A DNA stretch of 64,000 nt. Source: Crocinitomicaceae bacterium. GTDB taxonomy: Bacteria; Bacteroidota; Bacteroidia; Flavobacteriales_G; Salibacteraceae. The position numbers and the translations under genes were made by a program. Below are positions 16,843 to 26,544 of the stretch, piece after piece. Below the pieces are notes generated by a model, which saw only the letters and a list, made by a program, of their open reading frames with translations, made no database searches and was not told the origin of the DNA. How positions within the stretch are numbered: position 1 is the first letter of the stretch; each line of letters starts with the position of its first letter. The DNA lies in contig PAVO01000020.1 of NCBI GenBank assembly GCA_002713215.1, forward strand, positions 1-64,000. Reading direction: 5' to 3'.

Positions 16843-17427
16843 ATGCTTCAAGTAGGGGTTACAGGTGGAATTGGAAGTGGAAAATCATTGGTTTGCAGAA
16901 TATTTCAATCCATGGGAGTTCCTATCTACGAAGCAGATGCAAGGGCCAGGGAATTGACCAATTGTGACCCGGAAATCAGGAGAAACATAACCGAAGTTTT
17001 CGGTGTTCACAGTTATACTCAAGATGGTCTGAATCGGCAATTGATGGCTCAGGAGGTATTCAATAATCAGGAAAAACTCGACCGGCTCAATGGAATAATT
17101 CATCCAGTGGTTGGAAAAGACTATAAAGATTGGTGTCATTTGCATGCAACTAACAAAGTGGTAATTAAAGAAGCTGCTATTCTGTTTGAAAGTGGTTCCT
17201 ATAAATCGTGCGATAAAGTTATTTTGGTTAATGCGCCGGAAAGCATTCGACTAAGCAGGGTAGTGGAGCGAGACGGTGTTTCCGAAGAGGAGGTAAAACA
17301 ACGTATGGCTAATCAGTGGAGTTCTGAAAAGAAAATGGAACTGGCCGATTTTTTAATTATGAATGATGGAAGCCAGGCATTAATTCCCCAGGTTATTAAG
17401 GTATATAAAACACTTTTGGAGTTGTGA
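16843..17427 (+). CDS. coaE: Dephospho-CoA kinase
   Basis: A 194-residue P-loop kinase for the last step of coenzyme A synthesis. Walker A GGIGSGKS is near residues 8-15, followed by the family segment GVPIYEADARARELT (about 25-39) and VVKEAAILFESG-like sequence near 106-115. Its TGA overlaps the GTG start of nnr by 4 bp, so the two are coupled. Confidence 0.95.
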   Translation: MLQVGVTGGIGSGKSLVCRIFQSMGVPIYEADARARELTNCDPEIRRNITEVFGVHSYTQDGLNRQLMAQEVFNNQEKLDRLNGIIHPVVGKDYKDWCHLHATNKVVIKEAAILFESGSYKSCDKVILVNAPESIRLSRVVERDGVSEEEVKQRMANQWSSEKKMELADFLIMNDGSQALIPQVIKVYKTLLEL

Positions 17428-18926
17428 TAATTCTCGATGCAAATCAGATTAGGGCTGCTGATCAATTTACAATTGAAAATGAACCAATCCCCTCAATTGA
17501 CCTCATGGAAAGGGCTTCAGCCCGATGCGTAGAATGGATAGTTGGTCATTACGATAAATCCAATTCATTCCATGTGGTTAGTGGTATGGGAAATAACGGG
17601 GGAGATGGACTGGTGATTGCCCGATTGTTATTGTCTTCCGGTTACACTTGTAGAATTTCAATTTTTAAGTATACCCAAACAGGGAGTAAAGACTTTGAAG
17701 AAAATCTAAAGCGATTAAAGCAAAAGCAAGCCAACATTCAAGAATTGGAAAATGGTGAAGAACTGGACTTAAAACCAAATGAAATTATTGTTGATGCCAT
17801 TTTTGGTTCAGGATTGACTCGTCCCATCGAAAACTGGTTAGCCTCACAGGTTAACAGTATCAATAAAATAAACGAAGAAATTGTTTCCGTGGATATGCCT
17901 TCCGGGCTCTACATGGTAGACAACTTTGGTAATAACGGGGCCATTGTAAAAGCAGATTACACCCTAACGTTTGAAACACCAAAACTTAGTTTTTTATTTC
18001 CTGATACCGGCACGTATTCAGGTAAATGGATAATTCTAGATATTGGGCTCAACAAGGAGTTTTTAGCAAAGCAAGAGTCCAGGTATCATTACCTGATGGA
18101 AGAGGATTTTGAACCGGTGTTGGTCCAGCGCAAGAAGTTTGATCACAAGGGAAATTATGGACATGCACTTATAATTGCAGGTAGTAAAGGGAAAATAGGA
18201 GCAGCAATTTTAGCTTCACGGGCTTGTTTAAAGGCGGGTGTAGGATTGCTAACTGGGTATGTTCCTGAATGTGGTTACACCAGTTTTCAAAGCAAGGTTT
18301 CGGAAGCCATGTGTATTACATCAGAAGATGAAAATGAAATTTTAGGCCTTCCTTCTCTGTCTCCTTATTCTGCCTGTGCATTTGGCCCGGGAATAGGGGC
18401 TTCACCGGTAAGTTCTCAGGCTTTAAAAATGTTGATTCAGGAATCTAACAACCCTTTGGTAATTGATGCCGATGGCTTGAACATTTTAGCAAACAATAAG
18501 ACCTGGTTGCAATACTTGCCACCCCATTCAATTCTTACTCCACATCCTGGGGAATTTAAACGATTGGTTGGAGAATATGAATCCGATATGGATCGAATTG
18601 ATGCTCTATCAGCATTTTCGGAAAAATACCGCTGCATTGTTGTACTAAAAGGAGCATATTCGGCAATTGCGGTGCCCGATGGTCAGGTGTTTTTTAATTC
18701 CACAGGAAATCCGGGAATGGCAACCGCAGGAAGCGGAGATGTGCTTACGGGAATAATTACTTCCTTTTTGGCACAAGGATACCACCCGGTTCATGCGGCT
18801 TGTTTGGGCGTCTATTATCATGGAAAGGCAGGTGATATAGCCGCAGAGAAACAAGGAGAGCAATCAATGATTGCCGGAGATATTGTAAACGAACTTGGCG
18901 AAAGCTTGAAAGTACTCCGGTCTTAA
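17424..18926 (+). CDS. nnr: Bifunctional NAD(P)HX epimerase / ADP-dependent NAD(P)HX dehydratase
   Basis: A 500-residue fusion that repairs damaged (hydrated) NADH and NADPH. The N-terminal YjeF/NnrE epimerase domain (about 1-210) has SGMGNNGGDGLVIARLL. The C-terminal ribokinase-like NnrD dehydratase domain (about 225-500) has ILTPHPGEFKRL and the anion-hole motif GSGDVLTGII. Length fits the bifunctional form. Start GTG at 17424 overlaps the coaE stop. Confidence 0.95.
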   Translation: MIILDANQIRAADQFTIENEPIPSIDLMERASARCVEWIVGHYDKSNSFHVVSGMGNNGGDGLVIARLLLSSGYTCRISIFKYTQTGSKDFEENLKRLKQKQANIQELENGEELDLKPNEIIVDAIFGSGLTRPIENWLASQVNSINKINEEIVSVDMPSGLYMVDNFGNNGAIVKADYTLTFETPKLSFLFPDTGTYSGKWIILDIGLNKEFLAKQESRYHYLMEEDFEPVLVQRKKFDHKGNYGHALIIAGSKGKIGAAILASRACLKAGVGLLTGYVPECGYTSFQSKVSEAMCITSEDENEILGLPSLSPYSACAFGPGIGASPVSSQALKMLIQESNNPLVIDADGLNILANNKTWLQYLPPHSILTPHPGEFKRLVGEYESDMDRIDALSAFSEKYRCIVVLKGAYSAIAVPDGQVFFNSTGNPGMATAGSGDVLTGIITSFLAQGYHPVHAACLGVYYHGKAGDIAAEKQGEQSMIAGDIVNELGESLKVLRS

Positions 18927-19033
18927 TCCCGGTTTTTCTTATACAGATGCCCGTGCAATTGACATTTGGATTTTGAGAGTGAATGGATATTAAACCAACG
19001 TTTCTCATCTCTTTATTCAATTCGTAAAAATAA

Positions 19034-19056
19034 AAAAGCCTTCACGCAGTTAGCAT
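19034..19056. terminator. Bidirectional terminator between nnr and the FKBP genes
   Basis: AAAAGCCTTCA and TGAAGGCTTTT form an 11-bp perfect stem with an A-run on one side and T-rich sequence on the other, so it can serve both the rightward nnr transcript and the leftward FKBP transcript. Confidence 0.78.
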
Positions 19057-19090
19057 GAAGGCTTTTCAATATCTATTAGAGTATACTTTG

Positions 19091-19795
19091 TTACTCTCCG
19101 ATCTTTAGCAATTCAATTTCGAAGATTAGCGTAGCGTAAGGACCAATCTTTGGACCAGCACCTCTGTCACCATAAGCTAATTCTTGAGGAATGTAAAGGG
19201 TCCATTTAGAGCCAACTGGCATAAGAACCAATGCTTCCTGCCATCCTTTAATTACGCCACCTACCGGGAAACTGGCAGGTTGACCACGTTCCACCGAACT
19301 ATCGAATACTGATCCGTCAATGGTAGTACCGTGATAATGAGTGGTAACTTTATCCGAAGCAGTTGGCTTAGGGCCATCTCCCATTTTAATCACTTTGTAC
19401 TGCAATCCGCTTGGAAGTGTAATTACACCTTCTTTTTTAGCATTTGCAGCCAGGAATTCAATTCCCGCTTTCTTATCAGCAGCGGCCTTTCTTTCCATGG
19501 CACCCTGAAAATATTTATTGATAATTTCGTTAGCTGCATTGATATCAATAAGGGTGTCATTTCCCTTATAAACATCACTCATGGCAGCTTCCATAGCAGC
19601 AGAATTGATACTATCTACGCCTTGAGCTTTTAAATTATTTGCAATGCTTATTCCTAGGGAATAGGACAAAGAGTCTAGTTCAGTTTTTAATTCCATCTTT
19701 TTTGATTCTGTTTTTGTGCCTTTTTTCTTACCCTTAGCAACAGCAAGTCCGCTTACAAATACCAGGCAAATAAGTAGTGATCCAAATTTTTTCAT
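19091..19795 (-). CDS. FKBP-type peptidyl-prolyl cis-trans isomerase, secreted
   Basis: A 234-residue envelope isomerase. A signal peptide (MKKFGSLLICLVFVSGLAVA) precedes an FKBP N-terminal dimerisation region (about 40-115, LDSLSYSLGISIANNLK) and an FKBP C-terminal catalytic domain with TTHYHGTTIDGSVFDSS and YIPQELAYGDRG. It is the second of two tandem homologues. ATG 19795 was chosen because it begins the signal peptide; an in-frame ATG at 19813 would overlap the upstream gene. The bidirectional terminator follows. Confidence 0.9.
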   Translation of the reverse strand: MKKFGSLLICLVFVSGLAVAKGKKKGTKTESKKMELKTELDSLSYSLGISIANNLKAQGVDSINSAAMEAAMSDVYKGNDTLIDINAANEIINKYFQGAMERKAAADKKAGIEFLAANAKKEGVITLPSGLQYKVIKMGDGPKPTASDKVTTHYHGTTIDGSVFDSSVERGQPASFPVGGVIKGWQEALVLMPVGSKWTLYIPQELAYGDRGAGPKIGPYATLIFEIELLKIGE

Positions 19796-19802
19796 AATTA
19801 TT

Positions 19803-20510
19803 TTATTGTGCATCCGAAGGTAAAATGCTAATTAGCTCAACGTCGAAAATCAACGTAGCTCCAGGTCCAATGGCTCCGCCAGCTCCACGATCACCATAAG
19901 CTAAATCACTTGGAATATATAATTGCCATTTAGAACCAACTGGCATCATAACCAATGCCTCTGTCCAACCTTTAATGACACCACCAACTGGAAATTCTGC
20001 AGGCTCGCCACGATCGACCGAACTATCAAAGACAGTTCCGTCGATTAAAGTTCCGTGATAGTGAACCCTAACTTTATCTTCAAATTTTGGCTTTTCACCG
20101 GTTCCTTCCGTAATGATCTTATATTGTAATCCGGAAGCGGTAGTAACTACTCCTTCCTTTGCTCCATTTTCATCTAAGAACTGTGCTGCTTCGTTTTTTG
20201 CCGAAGCATTTTTTTCGTCGGCTTTTTTCGCAAAATACGTTTGAATAATTTGAGTTGCCTCTTCAGCAGTCATTAATCCAGCATCCGGGTTTTGGTTGTC
20301 GTCCATTCCCTGAGCAAGCGCTTTAGTATTAATGCCGCTTACTTCACTTCTTTGAAGGTTATTTCCTATATCTACTCCAAGGGCATAGCTGAGGCTATCC
20401 ATTTCATTGTTGAGCGTTACAGTTCCGCTGTTGTCGTTGTTTTCGGCGCAGGCTACAAACAAAACCCCACCAACTGCAATGGTTGCCCATTTCTTAAAAG
20501 ATACTATCAT
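19803..20510 (-). CDS. FKBP-type peptidyl-prolyl cis-trans isomerase, lipoprotein
   Basis: A 235-residue homologue of the next gene, with the same FKBP_N (LDSLSYALGVDIGNNLQ, about 37-55, quoted from memory of the translation as DSLSYALGVDIGNN) plus FKBP_C layout (VRVHYHGTLIDGTVFDSS; YIPSDLAYGDRGAGG). The signal ends at lipobox Cys21 (GVLFVAC), so this copy is lipid-anchored while the neighbour appears soluble. The pair is a tandem duplication. Both probably help fold periplasmic or outer-membrane proteins. Confidence 0.9.
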   Translation of the reverse strand: MIVSFKKWATIAVGGVLFVACAENNDNSGTVTLNNEMDSLSYALGVDIGNNLQRSEVSGINTKALAQGMDDNQNPDAGLMTAEEATQIIQTYFAKKADEKNASAKNEAAQFLDENGAKEGVVTTASGLQYKIITEGTGEKPKFEDKVRVHYHGTLIDGTVFDSSVDRGEPAEFPVGGVIKGWTEALVMMPVGSKWQLYIPSDLAYGDRGAGGAIGPGATLIFDVELISILPSDAQ

Positions 20511-20602
20511 AATATATGTTTCACGTAAAATTGAGGCGCGAAGTTAGTTTTTCTGTCGAATGAGCCAATACCTATGGACATCAAAATGTTAAAGAAGAAA
20601 AA

Positions 20603-21340
20603 CTACTTAAGCCCTCTTTCCTTTTTAATGTTCTCGTAGGCTTCCTGTATTTTTTGGAACTTGGTAAGTGCTGCTTTTTGATGATCTTCACCCAGGTTAG
20701 CCACTTTGTCCGGGTGGTACTCAACAGCTAGCTTTCGATAGGCCTTTTTTACTTCTGCATCGCTGGCTGTTTTATCCACATTTAAAATATCGTAGTAGGT
20801 TGCAGAATCCGTATAGAACATGGCTTTAAGCGAGTTAAATTCGGTTTGGCCAATTCTTAATCCCTGCGCAATTCTTTGCAGGAGATTAAATTCATTGCCG
20901 TCTACAATGCCATCTGCTTTTGCTATTCCAAATAGATACTGCATGAGCTGAAGCCGCATGGGTTCATTCATGTTGAGGGATATTTGTTGAGTTACATCTC
21001 TTACAGGTATTTCTTTATCAATGATATCCCTTAAAGTCAACAACAACTGTTTTGCTTTTGCTGGACCGTATTGATGGCGCAAGAACTGCTTTACATATTC
21101 GAGCTCACTTTTCTTTACCTTACCGTTGGCCTTCATTACAGCCGCACTCAAAATGAGGAGGCTAATGTTGAAATCGCCCTGGTGAGTTTGGTTTATCCTG
21201 TGGCTGCCCCCGGAGTAGGTTTGGTGGTTTCCATCAACATTGTCGAACATGGAACCCAAAAAGTATCCAATTATTCCTCCAATTGGACCTCCCAGTGCCC
21301 AACCTAATCCTCCGGCAACCCATTTGCCATATTTACCCAT
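20603..21340 (-). CDS. TerB/DnaJ domain protein (DjlA-like)
   Basis: A 245-residue protein. A glycine-zipper-like hydrophobic N-terminus ([20 protein letters not shown]) may insert in the membrane. A TerB-like helical domain follows (about 55-165, [21 protein letters not shown] and [14 protein letters not shown]). The C-terminal J domain (about 178-245) has the HPD motif in [10 protein letters not shown], for stimulating a DnaK ATPase. The order matches DjlA-type co-chaperones. Confidence 0.88.
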   Translation of the reverse strand: MGKYGKWVAGGLGWALGGPIGGIIGYFLGSMFDNVDGNHQTYSGGSHRINQTHQGDFNISLLILSAAVMKANGKVKKSELEYVKQFLRHQYGPAKAKQLLLTLRDIIDKEIPVRDVTQQISLNMNEPMRLQLMQYLFGIAKADGIVDGNEFNLLQRIAQGLRIGQTEFNSLKAMFYTDSATYYDILNVDKTASDAEVKKAYRKLAVEYHPDKVANLGEDHQKAALTKFQKIQEAYENIKKERGLK

Positions 21341-21397
21341 AATTTTTTTTTGAATCAGCTATTTTCAGCATTACAGCCGCGAAACATGACTAGAATC

Positions 21398-21445
21398 AAA
21401 AAAAATCCAGCATCCGGTGGCACCAGGCACCGGATTTTTCTTTTC
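21398..21445 (-). terminator. Terminator downstream of htpG
   Basis: On the minus strand ATCCGGTG (complement of 21428-21435) pairs with CACCGGAT (complement of 21412-21419), followed a few bases later by a run of T. It lies just after the htpG stop. Confidence 0.7.
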
Positions 21446-21448
21446 TAG

Positions 21449-23341
21449 TTAATCTATCAACTCAACGCTTCTTTTTACAAAGGCGGTAAGTTCGCTACCT
21501 ACTAACAGGCCTTGGGAAAGCTTGGCCAGATCAGCTGCCTGTTTGGCCAGTTTCGTTTTCTTCTCAGCATCTGTTTCTATCAGAATTTTGCTGGTAAGCG
21601 GGTGATTGGCATTCACTACCAAATTGTACATGTCAGGAAGGTTACCCATTCCCATCATTCCACCACCCACGGCACTTTGTTCTTTCATTCTACGCATAAA
21701 CTCCGATTGCGTGATCATCATTGGGCTATCGTTTTCGCTCAGGTTCTCAAGTTGAACGGAGTATTTTTCTTTTTCAACTACGCTTTCAATGATTTCTTTT
21801 AACTCTTTTTCCTGATCTTCAGTAAGGTTGTGTTTTTCAACATCCTCCTTTAGAATCAGTTTGTCAATGGTGTCTGCATCCACCCGAGTAAAGGTTACGT
21901 TGTCCAATTTGGATTCCAGTTGTTGAACCAAATGAGCGGTGAGCGGACTTGCCATTTCTACCACATTATATCCTTTGTTTGTTGCCGCATCGATATAGGC
22001 ATGCTGCTCGTCGAGGTTAGAAGTATATAGAACCACAATTTTGTCGTCTTTGTTGGTTTGTCCTTCTTTTACTTTTTCCTTGTACTCGTCAAATGTGTAG
22101 TAGTTGCCTTCGGTATCTTTTAGTAAGAAGGACTTAATGGCCCGGTCAAAGAATTTCTCATCGGTAAGCATTCCATACTCCATAAAGATCTTAATGTCAT
22201 CCCATTTTTCTTCAAAATCTTTTCGATCTTTTTTAAACATGGAAGCCAGTTTATCTGCGACCTTTTTGGTTATGTGGCTACTTATTTTCTTTACGTTTCC
22301 ATCACTTTGCAGGTAGGATCGGGAAACATTTAAAGGTATGTCTGGTGAGTCGATAACACCGTGCAATAAAGTCAAGAACTCGGGTACAATTTCTTCCACT
22401 GAATCTGTAATAAATACCTGATTGGAATACAATTGGATTTTATTTTTCTGCAACTGTAGATTATGTGCGTTGCTCAACTTGGGGAAATATAAAATTCCCG
22501 TAAGATTGAACGGATAGTCAACGTTTAGGTGAATATTGAATAACGGTTTTTCAAAGGTCATAGGGTACAACTCATTGTAAAACCCATCATAATCCTCAGT
22601 CTTCAAGTCACTTGGCTTTTTGTTCCAGGCCGGAGAAGGGTTATTAATGATATTATCTACCGTATTCTCTACTTTTTTAACTTCACCTTTATCGTCCTTC
22701 TCCCCCTTAGGGTCGTCAATCATTTCGGTTTTGGTTCCAAACTTGATTTCAACCGGTAAAAACTTACAGTATTTGTCAAGAATTCCAGAAATGCGCTGAT
22801 CTTCCAAAAACTCAAGGCTATCATCGGCAATATGAAGGGTAATGATACTTCCGTGGTTTTCCTTTTTCGATTTTCTGATTTTAAATTCCGGGTCTCCATT
22901 ACATTCCCAAATAACAGCTGGTTCATCTTTATAAGATTTGGTTTCAACGGTTACGTGTTGCGATACCATAAATGCAGAATAGAAACCAAGCCCAAAATGA
23001 CCAATGATTTGCTCGGCCTGGCCTTCATGCTTTTTTACAAATTCTTCGGCTCCGGAAAATGCCACCTGGTTGAGGTATTTCTTAACCTCGGCTTCTGACA
23101 TTCCAATTCCTTTATCGATAATCTTAATGGTTTTATCTTCTTTGTTTACTTCTACTTCAATGGTTGTGTCTTCCAACTCTCCCTTAAACTCACCTATTTT
23201 GCTAAGCGTTTTTAACTTTTGAGTTGCATCAACTGCATTGGATACCAACTCCCGCAAAAAGATTTCGTGATCGGAGTAAAGAAACTTCTTGATTATTGGA
23301 AAAATGTTTTCCGACTGCACATTTATCTTACCTGTTGCCAT
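21449..23341 (-). CDS. htpG: Molecular chaperone HtpG (Hsp90)
   Basis: A 630-residue Hsp90. The GHKL ATPase domain has FLRELVSNAVDAT, DKGIGMS and GHFGLGFYSAFMV. The middle domain contains the catalytic-loop region SRSYLQSDGNVKKI, and a C-terminal dimerisation domain follows. Two charged stretches (about 205-230 and around 510-530) are linkers. Length is typical of bacterial HtpG. No obvious heat-shock element is seen in the 248-bp gap upstream. Confidence 0.96.
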   Translation of the reverse strand: MATGKINVQSENIFPIIKKFLYSDHEIFLRELVSNAVDATQKLKTLSKIGEFKGELEDTTIEVEVNKEDKTIKIIDKGIGMSEAEVKKYLNQVAFSGAEEFVKKHEGQAEQIIGHFGLGFYSAFMVSQHVTVETKSYKDEPAVIWECNGDPEFKIRKSKKENHGSIITLHIADDSLEFLEDQRISGILDKYCKFLPVEIKFGTKTEMIDDPKGEKDDKGEVKKVENTVDNIINNPSPAWNKKPSDLKTEDYDGFYNELYPMTFEKPLFNIHLNVDYPFNLTGILYFPKLSNAHNLQLQKNKIQLYSNQVFITDSVEEIVPEFLTLLHGVIDSPDIPLNVSRSYLQSDGNVKKISSHITKKVADKLASMFKKDRKDFEEKWDDIKIFMEYGMLTDEKFFDRAIKSFLLKDTEGNYYTFDEYKEKVKEGQTNKDDKIVVLYTSNLDEQHAYIDAATNKGYNVVEMASPLTAHLVQQLESKLDNVTFTRVDADTIDKLILKEDVEKHNLTEDQEKELKEIIESVVEKEKYSVQLENLSENDSPMMITQSEFMRRMKEQSAVGGGMMGMGNLPDMYNLVVNANHPLTSKILIETDAEKKTKLAKQAADLAKLSQGLLVGSELTAFVKRSVELID

Positions 23342-23589
23342 TTTTTCAGTATTTGTGGATTAATTGTTTTCAATTTATTAGACTTAGCCCTATTTCAATA
23401 GATATGCCAGAGGGATGCAGGTGACAGAATGTCAACTTTATGTCTAATGATATGGAATATTACTATGGAGGTATAGAATATTAGTCCTTCACGGGGTGGT
23501 TAAGTGAATCTTATGAACTGATGATAGATTCTTGAAAAATGATTTACTTCAGTTGATAATGTGCAATAGGTTAATGTGTCTACTGAGTT

Positions 23590-25089
23590 TTATCTAACCA
23601 TTATTTTCTGAGAGTATTTACTGCTTTTGCCAATTGCAATAATAAAATGCAAGCCGGTTGATATTGAATGAGGAAGAACTATTTGGTTCTGTTCCGGGTT
23701 TTCATACTCCCAAACAACCTGACCGGATAAAGTAACAATTTGAAGTCGTTGCAAGTCATCTCCCTCAAGTTCAAAGGTTAGTGGTTGCTCTCTAGAGGTT
23801 AGTGTAGGGTATACTTTAAAACGACCTCCTATATCAATAGAATGTTTTCTGGCTGGTATATGAACAATATCGGAGAAATCTTTTTTACCATCGAAATCAA
23901 TATTTTTTAATCTATAGTACAGGTCAATATTTTCATTTGGTTGAAAATCTTTAAACCCATATTCGATAAGTTCATTTGAATTACCTGCACCTTTTATACT
24001 ACCAATGTATTCAAAGTATTCTCCATTGTAGGAGCGCTCAATTTCAAATCGCGCATTATTTATTTCACTAAGCGTTATCCAATATAGGTGGATATAACTT
24101 CCTATTCTGCTTGCTTCGAAAATACCAATTTCAATGGGGAGTGGGCCATTGCAATTTGTATTATAGGTGATAGATCCCTGAGATGTACTTCCATTATTAT
24201 AATTGTTATCATTATTTGCATTGCACATGCATAAGGTGCCAGATCCTGACAAGGTAACATCACTATCGACGTCAAAATCGTTGTCGCCTTCGGTACCATC
24301 ATCATCACATAAATTTAACACACCCGTAATTGAAATTACAGCGTCATCCTCGAATTCAATATCGTCCTCCACATTGAATGTGCCTACATTGGAGAAATTT
24401 GCATCATCCTTTACTTTTAAATCATTTCTAACGGTAAAATCTGCTCCGAGTGCATTGGTCAATGATGCATCATCTTTAACTTCAACATTTTCCGTTGCAG
24501 TAAAAGTACCACTGTTGGTAAGGATGCCATCATCTTCTACTTTTACCTCCTTCACCGAAGTAACTGCGCCGGAATTAGCGGTTACTTGCCCGTCATCTTT
24601 GATTTTTAATTCATCGGATAAGGTTAGTTCTCCATTAATGGTAAGAACTCCGTCATCTTTGATTTCAATTTTTTTACCTGAGAAAGAAGAACCACTGCCA
24701 ATTGTAAGATTGCCGTTATCTTCAACCTTCAAATCGTCAGTAACCGTTGTTGACCCGTTTAGTACAGCGGTACCTTTTATCTTATCAATTTTTTTGATTG
24801 ATATTGTCCCATTATTAGTAAGTGTTCCACCAGATTTAACTTCCTTTATTTCCTTGCTTCCCGTTAGACTTGCACCAGAATTTATTATTAAGGTTCCCTC
24901 TATTTCAATATCATCATCTAATGTAATCGTTCCGGTAATGGTTATCTGGTCAGAGGAGCCTATTGTGGTTCCTGGGTAGGAAGGAGACCATGTTCCACTT
25001 GTATAATTACCACTTCCCGAAAGCGTATAGTTTGTTGCCCATAGACTGGAATTAAATACCAGCAATAGTATTAAGTGAAGGGGTTTCAT
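23590..25089 (-). CDS. Repeat-rich secreted protein with T9SS sorting domain
   Basis: A 499-residue secreted protein. After the signal peptide (about 1-19), residues about 57-262 hold at least six repeats of 20-22 residues of the pattern [IV]-[EK]-D-D-G-x-L-T-x-x-G-x-[FL]-x-[VA]-x-[DEN]-x-[IVL]-[EK]. Such Thr/Gly/Asp-rich ladders suggest a beta-solenoid. An Asp/Asn-rich, Cys-bearing stretch follows (about 272-320), then a beta-sandwich region and a T9SS type A C-terminal domain ending KIMVR. It is probably exported to the cell surface. Binding partner unknown. The repeats remain visible at DNA level, which suggests recent expansion. Confidence 0.75.
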   Translation of the reverse strand: MKPLHLILLLVFNSSLWATNYTLSGSGNYTSGTWSPSYPGTTIGSSDQITITGTITLDDDIEIEGTLIINSGASLTGSKEIKEVKSGGTLTNNGTISIKKIDKIKGTAVLNGSTTVTDDLKVEDNGNLTIGSGSSFSGKKIEIKDDGVLTINGELTLSDELKIKDDGQVTANSGAVTSVKEVKVEDDGILTNSGTFTATENVEVKDDASLTNALGADFTVRNDLKVKDDANFSNVGTFNVEDDIEFEDDAVISITGVLNLCDDDGTEGDNDFDVDSDVTLSGSGTLCMCNANNDNNYNNGSTSQGSITYNTNCNGPLPIEIGIFEASRIGSYIHLYWITLSEINNARFEIERSYNGEYFEYIGSIKGAGNSNELIEYGFKDFQPNENIDLYYRLKNIDFDGKKDFSDIVHIPARKHSIDIGGRFKVYPTLTSREQPLTFELEGDDLQRLQIVTLSGQVVWEYENPEQNQIVLPHSISTGLHFIIAIGKSSKYSQKIMVR

Positions 25090-25310
25090 TTTGCAATTTT
25101 AGAAAACGAAAACTTTCTTGCTAACGAAATGAGATAAAGGCTCATTTTTTTAGATGAAAGAGCGATCAAAACTTGATTTGTTAAAAAATTAAAGCCAAAT
25201 GTGCTTAAGCATAACACAAAGGATAAGTTACCTTCATTTTAAAAAATGGATAGTCATAGTCAAAAAAAACACCCCTTTAAAGATGCTTTAGCCACTGCTT
25301 ACTTTTCCAA

Positions 25311-26365
25311 TTAATTCTGAAAAGCCATCCAGTTTCGGTTTACAACAGAATCGGCTTCCATTAGACGTATTACTTCGTCAGCAACATCGTCCGAAAGTTC
25401 CAAATGAGTTGTAAACCCAACACAGGAAGCATTTATTTCACCTAATACATAGGTATCCTTATCCGTATCCAGAATAAAATCTGCAGTCCAGATTAAAGGG
25501 ATATCATAGTTCCCCAGCTTTTCGCGAATTAATGGAATACTGCCCTGAACAATATTTATTAGATCGGGCCATTTATCGGGTGATTCATACCGGTATTTGG
25601 CTCCTGAAAAAAGAGTTGCCGAGAAGGCGTCAGGACCAGATGCTGGCTTTTTATGCACCACATTCATGGTCTTATCTCTAAGCATAAAAACCCGTATTTC
25701 ACCTTCGGTAATTCGTTCCAGAAAAGGCATGTCTAATAGCATCCCATTTTCACCATCGAGGTATTGTACACAGAAATCAATGAATTCGCCAAGTTCCCAT
25801 TCTTCTACATGGTTGTCCTTGGCTTCAGTACATTTTACCTTGGTTTTAAGCGGGATTTCTTTTTTATTCCCAATTTCACCTATGGTTTCAACCCTCCAAA
25901 TACCTTCGCCAGTAGATCCTCTGTTTTGTTTTAATACCCGAACTCCTTTAGCCAGTGTTTTAGGAAAGTTGAATTTAAAGGTTTCAAAATCATAGTAGGT
26001 ATAGACATCTCTAGGCACCAGCGATGTTCCCCTAAGTTTCTCAACGGCATTTTTAGCACCGTAGTTAACCATGGCATCAGGGTGTGGTAACCCTTCAAGG
26101 CCATTTTTGCATAGTTCTCTGAGCATTTGGAAGTAGCCCACTTCAGAAGGTAAATTATCCGGATTTACCCGGCTAATATAAGCTCCAGCATTTTTTACAC
26201 AATGGCGATAAATTTCACCACGATCTTCATCGGAATAAAAAATAATTTCAGAAGTCCAACCCTTTTTTTCAAGGAATCAATAATCGGTTTAGAATCTTTA
26301 CGATAGCCATACGGACCTTTATCAGAGCCGCCACGAACCTCGAAAATAACAACGTGCGTTTTCAT
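25311..26365 (-). pseudogene. ATP-grasp-like protein (Cj0069-type family) split by a frameshift
   Basis: Two reading frames make one protein. The first starts at ATG 26365 (MKTHVVIFEVRGGSDKGPY...) and loses frame after PIIDSLKK at a run of seven T on the plus strand (26263-26269). Adding one base restores KGWTSEIIFYSDEDRGEIYR, then ...SEVGYFQMLREL, joining the long frame that ends at 25311. The restored product would be about 351 residues. Features such as RVLKQNRGSTGEG, EIRVFML and YVLGEINASCVGF resemble ATP-grasp carboxylate-amine ligases, with the ENxxSC-like metal site. It may be a real mutation, a slippage site or a sequencing error. The downstream part alone reads as a 276-residue frame from 26141. 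Confidence 0.8.
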
Positions 26366-26544
26366 TTTTAAATTAATGTTTAACAATATCTTTTTTCTAA
26401 TTCCTTACTAAGTAACAGACTAAAAACTAGAAATGAAATAACATTACAAACATCTGATTATGACATCAATTCACTTTAAAAACTAATGGCTGTCAGTTCA
26501 CGGATTCCACTACTTTTGATCACTTGTCTAAAGACCTCTTAACG

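Noticed and set aside
24203-24979. A 258-codon open frame on the plus strand
   Set aside because: It is antisense to the repeats of the T9SS protein gene. The repeat structure keeps the opposite frame open, and its Ser/Pro-rich translation is a mirror of the repeats.
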